From assembly GCF_003946915.1 (NCBI RefSeq), contig NZ_RPOC01000016.1:40880-104879 (forward strand): 64,000 nucleotides of DNA. The letters are read 5' to 3'. The DNA comes from Flavobacterium ustbae. Lineage in GTDB: Bacteria; Bacteroidota; Bacteroidia; Flavobacteriales; Flavobacteriaceae. This document shows, piece after piece, positions 35,401-42,051 of the stretch; the stretch's first letter is position 1; the number at the start of each line of letters is the position of its first letter. The notes beneath the pieces were generated by a model. The model ran no database searches and had not been told where the DNA came from. It saw only the letters and a list, made by a program, of their open reading frames with translations. A program made the position numbers and the translations under genes.

Positions 35401-35719
35401 TCCATTTATTATTAATCAAGTTTTTTTGGTAAATATTCCAAACCTTAAAAAATTAAAAACAAAATTGGATAACTGGATAAAATATAACTTGCAATCACCT
35501 TTTTGGGAAAACCAATATTTTTTATTTAACCTTATCCAATTCTCATCAATGTTTGGAGATTTTAGCTATATTGAAATAATTGAAAATAATAAAACAAACA
35601 TTACCAATTATTTTCCTAGTACATTGGATGGTAGAGAAATAAATAAAAATAATTTTTTAAACCATACATTACATACAATTAGAATTGCAAAAACCGATAT
35701 TAGAACTCGTGTTGACTAG
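32453..35719 (+). CDS. Putative antiphage protein: PD-(D/E)xK nuclease + STAND NTPase + helical repeats
   Basis: 1088 codons, start ATG 32453. Residues 1-150 look like the N-terminal nuclease of type I restriction HsdR proteins: D58 in GGRLDIL, E72-L-K74 in FIIELKAEN, and a QxxxY-type run DSQQGLSYARL, together a PD-(D/E)xK active site. Residues about 190-400 form a P-loop NTPase with Walker A GASGCGKT (220-227) and Walker B LFIDAIDEW (D295, D298, E299), the DxxDE form of STAND ATPases. The remaining about 690 residues are helix-rich and HEAT-like (LAGHLFIGLGKMQAKELKPTL). This order matches Avs-type antiviral STAND proteins. The gene is much richer in A/T than its neighbours and stands alone between a terminator and palindrome arrays, which suggests horizontal gain. 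No known family is claimed. Confidence 0.82.
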   Translation: MKSFTEEEIRSLIIIPFLKDIGLSYNDLKLETSFSIQLGRGVYDIKNEQKKTFGGRLDILCKVDNKNLFIIELKAENVSINKTKDSQQGLSYARLMQPMPPYVIVTNGKETYLFDTIYGNEVDKNHIIKNGYFVSTEEDIFFRFNALKNFIGYSYKNLSIFCQMISKEHILKFSNVEEKEKNEILNKKYIPSLYVERDGLHDNFNLFLEQNELNVFAIVGASGCGKTNSILHLFNKLNDHPALFYSGTLLGNSFFDDLKFDFNLEFSPQETEISIIKKISSIAEQHNKQFILFIDAIDEWIATDKSIQLDKIIKITSRYNIKLCISCKDLLWNSLLKNKDTPTNLVEHLHTTFLIEDFTENEFKEALLAYSNILDIPITLKKFSRDMYNPFSLRIAFEVSHSDKTIALSENSVNSISLYLKQKLIKTTNNQLCKRYLYSIAQILLSNNKIHEEELKIREYLRLSINEEIPIDLFSNSLLYRNNINNITYIGFYFSKIRDYIISNEILLLNNVQKKQRTKRIIKSLDSFIGENAINFYIGNCDSEYLIDCIKAIIKFDKKKNTNISIKLIAQQNENFFAKIENNQIKLIFTLIKELIKNDQTDYLNHEEINITLLKILKFSNIELELIELLYLINEYSSNYNVYEICKLLEKYKSKKGTDKLIDLVQNRKIKTQIRRFVLDTLDKKMISERKIIFSSILNEYVEDKRGPLFYVQYWFHYIEDIQLRDDIIHEFDKKPDSTLVRILNYSKIENTGELLFSRFLNNNYSDDTKFWLCRAICSLDYRLAIPKFIEIIEEDHNSELAGHLFIGLGKMQAKELKPTLYKIIECLPETYKNETWLTHASIGIMDDEDYIKLLEIGSKSYNTPTIFFIASTLSNKKNILFNKFILQCVNNKNFDQKKRYKILHEWATNLTCEENISGYKKIIEKIDSTKVYLSQNELMLIYSIFNDNTELSSIALSILLNFENNLNSLEKAFISQLPFFKYPFIINQVFLVNIPNLKKLKTKLDNWIKYNLQSPFWENQYFLFNLIQFSSMFGDFSYIEIIENNKTNITNYFPSTLDGREINKNNFLNHTLHTIRIAKTDIRTRVD

Positions 35720-35783
35720 TTAATAATATAAGGTAATCATTTATTAATAATCGTCTAAATCATAAAACTAAGTTATTAAAAAT

Positions 35784-35818
35784 AAACCTCGATCCTTAAA
35801 AAAATCGAGGTTTTTCCA
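35784..35818 (+). terminator. Intrinsic terminator after the STAND-nuclease gene
   Basis: AAACCTCGAT (35784-35793) and ATCGAGGTTT (35804-35813) form a 10-bp stem followed by TTTT. It lies 64 bases after the stop codon. Confidence 0.85.
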
Positions 35819-36731
35819 TTTTATAAACCTTACTCCTCACTCAAATAAGGATTCAAAATCTCTGCCAATTCATTGAGCCAATAATAATTGTCTTCAAAAT
35901 TGGCTAGTCAGATTTGGAGGGTTTGGTGTTGTCCTGAGACGCCGAGAGCTAAAATATAATAATGTAGAAAGTCCCAGCGGGACGAAATATGTATAGAAAG
36001 CAATTATTCACATTTTAGAAGAGTCCCAGCGGGGTGAAATCCTATTTACGATATGTTGCTCCGCTGGAGCTTTTTGGTACAACACGTTTTATGAATCTAT
36101 ACATATTTCATTCCTCCGGAATTTTTAACCTGCGGAAATATTATGTGTCGTCCCTACGGGACTCTTTTGTGTTGACGATTACCTTTTCAACGGATTAAAA
36201 TCCGTTACTACAAAATAAATCGAGCCTATGGCTCTTGTTGAAATTCCGTTAGGAATGATTTATTTTGTAGCCCGGGATTTTAATCCCGGGATTATTGAAT
36301 CCTAAAATTAAAAAGATCCATAGGATCGAAACATTTATTGTAATTATATGCCACTCCGCTGGAGCTTTTGGTACGGCACGTATTATGAATCTCTAATATT
36401 TCATTCCTCTGGAATTTTTAACTGCTGAAATATTCTGGTAATATGTGTCGTTGCTACGGAACTTATTTCTCGTGACGTTTACACGTTTCAACGGATTAAT
36501 GTCATGATTTCAAAAAAATCTGTAGGATTGGCACATTTATAAACAACCCAATGTCGAGATCATAATACATTTTTTGTTTCCAATCACGTTTTCTGACTAA
36601 ACAAAAACAATTAAAAATTCCTTTGAAATAAAAATACCTTATTCTAACATAATTAAGTCTTTTAGGGGTAAAATATTTCAAACATGTCATCATAAATTGC
36701 AGGTTAACACCCAAAGCTTTAAACCTCAACT
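35819..36731. repeat. Array of short palindromes with a 295-bp duplication
   Basis: No gene is seen in this 0.9-kb stretch. About twelve different 13-20-bp palindromes occur, many with core YCC-N3-GGR: GTCCCAGCGGGAC (35971), GCTCCGCTGGAGC (36058), ATTCCTCCGGAAT (36110), GTCCCTACGGGAC (36150), AACGGATTAAAATCCGTT (36189), GAGCCTATGGCTC (36222), ATTCCGTTAGGAAT (36243), CCCGGGATTTTAATCCCGGG (36271), GATCCATAGGATC (36315). The block 36050-36206 is repeated with changes from 36345, a period of 295 bp. Confidence 0.85.
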
Positions 36732-37076
36732 ATGCCAGAATTACAAAAAATCATCTATTTATTATCTAGAAAATATAATACAAACGTTAGTATATTAGGC
36801 CATTTCCCGATTAGTAAGTTCACTTCAATATTGGATATAGACAACGGAACTTTATTTATTGTTAGTGATGAATCTTTATTTTATTTTAAAGATAAAAACA
36901 AAAATCTCTGGCTGACAATAGTTGAATCTTTTCACTTAAATGGCGAAATTCAGTATCCGAAACTGGGAGATAGTTATATGCTGTCTGGCGGATTTCACTA
37001 TAGCTTTACTACAAAAGAAGAAATTGTAGAAATGGCAATTAAATATTTTGAAAAGCATCAACAAAATTTGGTTTAA
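36732..37076 (+). CDS. Small hypothetical protein
   Basis: 114 codons, not recognised. The sequence starts PELQKIIYLLSRKYNTNVSI and ends with a helical IVEMAIKYFEKHQQ. It has no signal peptide, membrane segment or cysteine motif. An ATG start and a bidirectional terminator downstream support it as a real gene, but the AT-rich spacer around it and lack of a clear promoter box leave doubt. Confidence 0.6.
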   Translation: MPELQKIIYLLSRKYNTNVSILGHFPISKFTSILDIDNGTLFIVSDESLFYFKDKNKNLWLTIVESFHLNGEIQYPKLGDSYMLSGGFHYSFTTKEEIVEMAIKYFEKHQQNLV

Positions 37077-37212
37077 TATTACTTTTTTAAACCGATCAGA
37101 AATTTGCCTTTTCATCAAAACAATAAAAAATCAATCGCCAAATCTGCCAATCTGCGAGAGAATAGAAAAAAATAAAATAAAATCTGCTTCAATCCGCCTA
37201 ATCAGCGTGAAA

Positions 37213-37252
37213 CAAAAAAAATGCAAGACCAAAATCGATCTCGCATTTTTTG
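37213..37252. terminator. Bidirectional terminator between convergent genes
   Basis: AATGCAAGA (37220-37228) pairs with TCTCGCATT (37239-37247) with one mismatch. T-runs follow on both strands (TTTTTT on plus; TTTTTTTT on minus), so it can end both the gene at 36732 and the PfpI gene at 37283. Confidence 0.8.
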
Positions 37253-37282
37253 CATTTGATAATTTTAAAAGAAAAAATCTTT

Positions 37283-37831
37283 TTAAACCGACTGGCGCTC
37301 GTGTTTTCCTTCTTTAATTTCTTCCACCATTTTTTTATTAAAAGCGGGTAAATCATTTGGGTTTCGGCTGGTAACTAATCCTTGGTCAACGACTACTTCT
37401 GCATCTTCCCATTGTGCTCCGGCATTTTTTAAATCGTTTTTGACAGAGAAGAAAGATGTTACTTTTCGACCTTCTAAAACATCTGCATCTACCAGAATTT
37501 GTGGTCCGTGACAAATGGCTGCTACTGGTTTTTTACTTTTAAAAAAGGAACGTACAAAGTCTACTGCGGCTTCTTCTCTTCTTAATGAATCAGGGTTTAA
37601 AACTCCACCAGGAAGCACCAACGCATCATAATCGGCTTCATTTGCCTGATCTAAAACTACGTCAACATTATATTCGTTGCTCCAGTTTCCGTCTTTCCAT
37701 GCTTTAATTGTTCCAGATTTTAAACTGATAATATCTGCATTCCAGCCTTGCTCTTCTAGATAGGCTTTTGGAGATGATAATTCTGATTCTTCAAAACCGT
37801 TTGTCGCTAATATGGCTATATTCTTTTTCAT
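37283..37831 (-). CDS. DJ-1/PfpI family protein
   Basis: 182 codons. Nucleophile elbow with C107-H108 in VAAICHGP and the family glutamate E15 in NGFEESEL place it in the PfpI/YhbO branch of the DJ-1 superfamily. Such proteins protect against carbonyl damage (glyoxalase/deglycase-like activity has been reported) or act as peptidases; the exact role is debated. Single gene, with a terminator shared with the convergent neighbour. Confidence 0.92.
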   Translation of the reverse strand: MKKNIAILATNGFEESELSSPKAYLEEQGWNADIISLKSGTIKAWKDGNWSNEYNVDVVLDQANEADYDALVLPGGVLNPDSLRREEAAVDFVRSFFKSKKPVAAICHGPQILVDADVLEGRKVTSFFSVKNDLKNAGAQWEDAEVVVDQGLVTSRNPNDLPAFNKKMVEEIKEGKHERQSV

Positions 37832-38061
37832 AATTTTAAATATTTAAAATGTTATTAATTTTGATTTACCTAAAATTAGTTATTTCAAAAAGACAGCGAA
37901 AACAGAACATGTTAAAGGTTTCTTTAATAAAAGTTAATTAATTGAACTACAAGTATTTATTAAAAATTATACAGAAATTATATAAAATTGAAGTAGATTC
38001 CGTTACTTATTTTATAGGCGAATACAAAGAGAATAGCAAAAAATAAATGTCTAATTTATTC

Positions 38062-38496
38062 TCATCTCAAATCCTTCTTAATCACCAAATATTTCAAATT
38101 GGTATTTCCTGCATTACTTATTCCGTGTTCGGCATTTGGCGGACAATACAAACTCGTATTTGGTCCAACGACAACTGTTTTTCCGTCTAAGAAAAAAGAA
38201 GCAGAACCTTCCAGAATATAAAAGAATTCTTCTTCTGGGTGATGATGTGGCGCATGGGTCGATTTTCCGGGTTCGACGATGCTCATTTTTAGCGTATTTT
38301 CGTGAGTGAAGTTTTTATCGCCAAACCAATATTGATAACCGACTTTGGTTTTGATGGCTTTGTCGAATTCAAAATGATTGACGCAGTTTTCAATCGTGTA
38401 TTTTATTTCTGGTTTATTTTCTTGGGTGTCCTGAGCAAAAGCGATTTGGAGAAATAAAATTGTAATGGCGGTTTTTAGGATAGTCAGTGATTTCAT
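38062..38496 (-). CDS. Secreted cupin-domain protein
   Basis: 144 codons from ATG 38494-38496, which gives a clean signal peptide (SLTILKTAITILFLQIAFAQ); a longer frame would add 12 residues before it. The cupin metal site is visible as H81, H84-H86 and E88-E90 (HAPHHHPEEEFFYILEG) with H124 in NAEHG. It binds a metal and probably a small ligand or acts as an isomerase or dioxygenase in the periplasm. Substrate unknown. Confidence 0.87.
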   Translation of the reverse strand: MKSLTILKTAITILFLQIAFAQDTQENKPEIKYTIENCVNHFEFDKAIKTKVGYQYWFGDKNFTHENTLKMSIVEPGKSTHAPHHHPEEEFFYILEGSASFFLDGKTVVVGPNTSLYCPPNAEHGISNAGNTNLKYLVIKKDLR

Positions 38497-38598
38497 TTTT
38501 TTTATTGTAATGTTACGAAAAAAACATAACATTTTTAATCGTATATTAGCTAGTTATAAATATTTGATTTACAAATAATTACAAATAAAAGATGAATA

Positions 38599-39144
38599 AT
38601 GGAAGACTTATTAAAAACAATTTTAGGAAGTTCTATAATCACAACCATTTTGACAAGTGGCATTGTATATTATTTCCATAAGAAAACCGAAAGAACAAAT
38701 GCTGAAATCAGACACGAATTTGACCGAATGGCAAAAATACAAAATACTGATTTTGAATGGCAGAAACAAACTACAGAACTTCTCGGACAAGTTTATATCC
38801 ATTTAAACAGAACCCGACTTGCATTTGTAAACACCTATTCGAAACTTAAAAAATATAATGCTCACTTTGAAGATGAAATCATGTATGTTTCTAATAAAAA
38901 AATACGGGATATTCTTTTAGAAAACGGACATCATCTACCTCCTGAATTGCTCGGCGAAGCATCTAAATTGATAGAACATTATGATGCATGGCTTATTAAA
39001 TATAATGACATGAGGAAAGTCAATAAAGACGAAGTTACCATTCATGTTTACGTTGGTCCTGATGGTTTTAAGTTTCCTGAAAAAGCTGAAGGAATGTTTA
39101 AAGAGAAATACGAAGAAATGTTTCGACAAATTAGACAGTTTTAG
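38599..39144 (+). CDS. Single-pass membrane hypothetical protein
   Basis: 181 codons, not recognised. One N-terminal hydrophobic segment (ILGSSIITTILTSGIVYYF, about 8-26) is followed by a charged, mainly helical soluble part (KKTERTNAEIRHEFDRMAKI) that probably faces the cytoplasm. A short beta-like stretch DEVTIHVYVGPDGFKFP precedes the C-terminal helix. No operon partner. Function unknown. Confidence 0.75.
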   Translation: MEDLLKTILGSSIITTILTSGIVYYFHKKTERTNAEIRHEFDRMAKIQNTDFEWQKQTTELLGQVYIHLNRTRLAFVNTYSKLKKYNAHFEDEIMYVSNKKIRDILLENGHHLPPELLGEASKLIEHYDAWLIKYNDMRKVNKDEVTIHVYVGPDGFKFPEKAEGMFKEKYEEMFRQIRQF

Positions 39145-39915
39145 GTTTTGAGATTGATCTATGAGGGTTTATAAATAATTGACGAACTGTATAAAATCTC
39201 TAAATACTTTTTCGTACTTCGTAAATACCCAAAAATATCCTAGGAAAAATAGCTTTCTAAGAAATTGTTTTTTAAGCTAGAATTTTAATCGCAGGTTTAA
39301 AAAATCAAAAATATGAAGCTTATATATACCGTTCCTATCGAAACTGATTCGTCGCGCTGATTTCATTTTTTCAATGGATTGAAATCCGTTGTTACAATAT
39401 TTACCATTTCTAACGAAATTTTTAAGAGCCATCGGCTCGACCAATTTTGTAGGCCGGGATTTTAATCCCGGTTTTAAAAAGCGAAATCCAAAATAAAGAT
39501 CCGTTAGGATCGAACCATTTTACACGTATATAGGTTCCGTTCCTACGGAACTCATTTGTGGTGGCAATTCTCGTGATTCAACGGATTAATCCCGAAGCTT
39601 CGGGACGTTGCTGCAATATTGGTCATTCCTAACGGAATTTCTAACCATAATATCGAAATATTCTTTTGAAGTCTGCTGAGAAAAATTATGAAAACAATAC
39701 CTCCTCGCCTAGCCCCGATCGTAACGGCATCCTTTTTCTGGCTTCTTTAGACAGAAAAAGATATAGTGTAGAGCGGGACAAAACTTGATGAAAACAAAAA
39801 ATATTCTGCTTCTAAAAAATATTCAACTTCATAAAAAGCTCAATAAAATCAGCACTTCACAAATATTTTTAGAAATACTTATTGCACGATAAGAAAATAT
39901 TATGATAAAAATATT
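39145..39915. other. Spacer with palindrome array and a structured repeat
   Basis: No gene is seen. From 39366 to 39652 there are short palindromes of the same kind as at 35.9-36.5 kb, for example GAGCCATCGGCTC, CCGGGATTTTAATCCCGG, GATCCGTTAGGATC, GTTCCTACGGAAC, CCCGAAGCTTCGGG and ATTCCTAACGGAAT. A different structured stretch lies at 39711-39779. The remainder is AT-rich. Confidence 0.8.
39711..39779 (+). other. Structured repeat, possible ncRNA
   Basis: A perfect 9-bp stem CTTTTTCTG (39732-39740) / CAGAAAAAG (39752-39760) is enclosed by CCCG (39714-39717) and CGGG (39774-39777). I recall similar sequences recurring between genes of other Flavobacteria, so a mobile or RNA motif is likely. 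The strand of transcription is uncertain. Confidence 0.4.
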
Positions 39916-39969
39916 TTGTAATTCGAAAAACCGTCATACATTTGCCTAACAGTGTTAAACGATTTAATA
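39916..39969 (+). promoter_or_regulatory. tetR promoter and operator
   Basis: TTG (39916-39918), 18 bases, -7 box TACATTTG (39937-39944), then TAACAGTGTTA (39947-39957), a palindrome with TAAC/GTTA arms, and ATTTAATA (39962-39969). The operator sits at the transcription start, ten bases before the gene's ATG region, so TetR should repress itself. Confidence 0.82.
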
Positions 39970-39979
39970 CTCGAATAAA

Positions 39980-40573
39980 ATGGCTAGCAAAGATCGAATT
40001 TTAAGACAAAAAGAAGAGACAAGAAATAATATTCTTGGCGCTGCTTATGATATCGTAAAAGAAGAAGGCTGGAATGGTTTGAGTATGCGTAAAATTGCCG
40101 ATAAGATCGAATATACTGCTCCTATTATTTATGAATATTTCTCGAATAAAGAAGCAATTTTAGAAGAACTGACAGGCAAAGGTTTTATTAAACTGACTAA
40201 AGAACTGCAAGCTGCAATAGATAAGTTTAAAAAACCCGAAGACCAATTAGAAGCCATGTGGATGACGTATTGGGACTTTGCTTTTACTAATACTGAAATG
40301 TATCAATTAATGTTTGGTGTCCAGATGACCTGTTGCGCACAGCGATGTTCGGCTCAGGAGGGACCTTACAAATTATTTACTCAGGTAATTGCTGAAGTAA
40401 TGAAAGACAGCAATCCGAGTCAGGATATCATAAAACAAAAGTACTTCACTTTCTTTTCTGTTATTCATGGTTTAATCGCCATCAATATCATTAACAAAAG
40501 TGACATTTTAGAAACAATTAATGCCCAAATTTTGAAGGATGCCATTGGTGGTATCATCAAATCAATACAATAA
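39980..40573 (+). CDS. TetR-family repressor of the efflux operon
   Basis: 197 codons. N-terminal TetR helix-turn-helix (RNNILGAAYDIVKEEGWNGL, SMRKIADKIEYTAPIIYEYF) and a C-terminal ligand domain of the WHG type (MWMTYWDFAFTNTEMYQLMF). A cluster C118, C119, C123 (MTCCAQRC) lies in the ligand domain and could sense thiol-reactive compounds or metals. Its own promoter has one TAACN3GTTA site and the downstream pump operon has four more, so it most likely represses both. Confidence 0.92.
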   Translation: MASKDRILRQKEETRNNILGAAYDIVKEEGWNGLSMRKIADKIEYTAPIIYEYFSNKEAILEELTGKGFIKLTKELQAAIDKFKKPEDQLEAMWMTYWDFAFTNTEMYQLMFGVQMTCCAQRCSAQEGPYKLFTQVIAEVMKDSNPSQDIIKQKYFTFFSVIHGLIAINIINKSDILETINAQILKDAIGGIIKSIQ

Positions 40574-40593
40574 AAATTTTTTCAAGTTTTACT

Positions 40594-40812
40594 TAACGGT
40601 GTAAAATAATTTAATAGGATAATGTAAAATCCTTTTTTTTGAAACATTAACTTAACACTCTTAGAAAATTTAATAAAGGTAATAAAAGCTCTTTTTTTAG
40701 ACTTTTACTTAACGATGTTAGATAATTTAATACCGATTTAGAAATAAACTTGGAAAGGCTTGCTGTATGGCAATTTGTGCACTTTTACTTAACAACGTTA
40801 GATAATTTAATT
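40594..40812 (+). promoter_or_regulatory. Array of four TetR operators before the pump operon
   Basis: TAAC-N3-GTTA-like sites at 40594-40604 (GTAA arm), 40653-40663 (CTTA arm), 40710-40720 and 40790-40800, each followed by ATTTAATA or ATTTAATT 4-5 bases later. Spacing is 59, 57 and 80 bases, and T-rich runs precede sites 3 and 4. A possible promoter is TTG (40750-40752), 17 bases, GCAATTTG (40770-40777), with the last site at its start point. Confidence 0.8.
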
Positions 40813-40896
40813 CAATTAAATATGAATCCCGAGAATGCCAGAATGCCCAAAGAATTAATCCGAGAAAATGTTCAACCAATTAAAACCACAATTAAA

Positions 40897-42039
40897 ATGA
40901 AAAATGTAATTATAACCAGTTTTATTCTGGCATTAGTTTTAAGCAGCTGTGCCGATAAAAATCAAGGTCCTGCTGCTCCGCCTCCACCGGTTTTACCAGT
41001 TTTAGCGATCACAAGTGCAAACACTACTACTGACGCTGAATATCCTGCTTCTATACAAGGAACTGTTGACGTTGAAATCCGTCCGCAGGTAAGCGGAAAT
41101 CTAGACAGAATTTATGTTGACGAAGGTGCTTATGTAAGTAAAGGACAAACTTTATTTAAAATCAATGAGCGTCCGTTTCGTGAGCAGTTAAACAATGCTT
41201 TAGCAAGTCTACATGCAGCTGAAGCGGCTTTAATCAACGCAAATTTAGAAGTTGATAAACTTACTCCATTGGTACAAAACAAAGTAGTTTCTGATTATCA
41301 GTTAAAAACGGCTAAAGCGACTCAAAAAATTGCTGCTGCCAATATCGAGCAGGCAAAAGCAATGGTAGGTTCTGCTAAAATTAATTTAGGATATACCAAT
41401 GTTACGGCTCCGGTAAGCGGCTATATTGGAAGATTGCCTAAAAAACAAGGAAGTTTGGTTTCTGTATCTGATGTTGAAGCTTTGACAACACTTTCTGATG
41501 TTCATGAAGTTTTTGCTTATTTCTCTTTGAGTGAAACAGATTTCATCAACTTTAAATCAAAATACGCTGGAAATTCTTTAGGTGATAAAATCAAAAAATT
41601 GCCGCCAGTTAACTTGATTTTAGCTGATAATACGGATTATCCAAAAACAGGAAAAATCGATATGGTAGACGGTCAGTTTGATAAAACTACTGGTGCGATC
41701 ACGCTTAGAGCGACTTTCCCAAATGCAAACGGAACACTTCGTTCTGGAAACACAGGAAGAATCCGTTTAGGATTAAATCACGACGATGCGATTTTGGTTC
41801 CGCAGTCGGCTACAGTTGAAATGCAAGATAAAGTATTCGTATTTACTGTTGGAAAAGACAACAAAGTAACTAAAATGCCAATTACTGTTATAGGTAAAAA
41901 CGGAACTAATTATTTAATTAAAGACGGTGTACATGCTGGAGATCAAATCGTATTGAGCGGTATTGACAAACTACAGGACGGACAAGCTATTCAGCCTGAA
42001 AAATCAACTAAAGTTGCCGAAGTAACTAACAAAAAATAA
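40897..42039 (+). CDS. RND periplasmic adaptor lipoprotein (AcrA/MexA-like)
   Basis: 380 codons from ATG 40897, which begins the lipoprotein signal KNVIITSFILALVLSSC (C18). A longer frame from a TTG at 40750 would run through the operator region and is rejected. Barrel-sandwich EIRPQVSGNLDRIYVDEGAY and YTNVTAPVSGYIGRLPKKQG flank a coiled-coil hairpin; the family layout is intact. It bridges the RND pump (12 bases downstream) and the TolC-type channel. Regulated by TetR. Confidence 0.94.
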   Translation: MKNVIITSFILALVLSSCADKNQGPAAPPPPVLPVLAITSANTTTDAEYPASIQGTVDVEIRPQVSGNLDRIYVDEGAYVSKGQTLFKINERPFREQLNNALASLHAAEAALINANLEVDKLTPLVQNKVVSDYQLKTAKATQKIAAANIEQAKAMVGSAKINLGYTNVTAPVSGYIGRLPKKQGSLVSVSDVEALTTLSDVHEVFAYFSLSETDFINFKSKYAGNSLGDKIKKLPPVNLILADNTDYPKTGKIDMVDGQFDKTTGAITLRATFPNANGTLRSGNTGRIRLGLNHDDAILVPQSATVEMQDKVFVFTVGKDNKVTKMPITVIGKNGTNYLIKDGVHAGDQIVLSGIDKLQDGQAIQPEKSTKVAEVTNKK

Positions 42040-42051
42040 TCAAAAGAAATA

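Noticed and set aside
35960..36500. Palindrome array considered as CRISPR
   Set aside because: The palindromes differ from one another and spacing is irregular, so there is no constant repeat with variable spacers.
36502..36729. 75-codon minus-strand frame before the small gene at 36732
   Set aside because: Composition is unlike a protein from this genome, it overlaps the palindrome array and no promoter is visible.
40750..40896. N-terminal extension of the adaptor gene from TTG 40750
   Set aside because: It would place the lipoprotein signal in the middle of the protein and overlaps the promoter and operator region.
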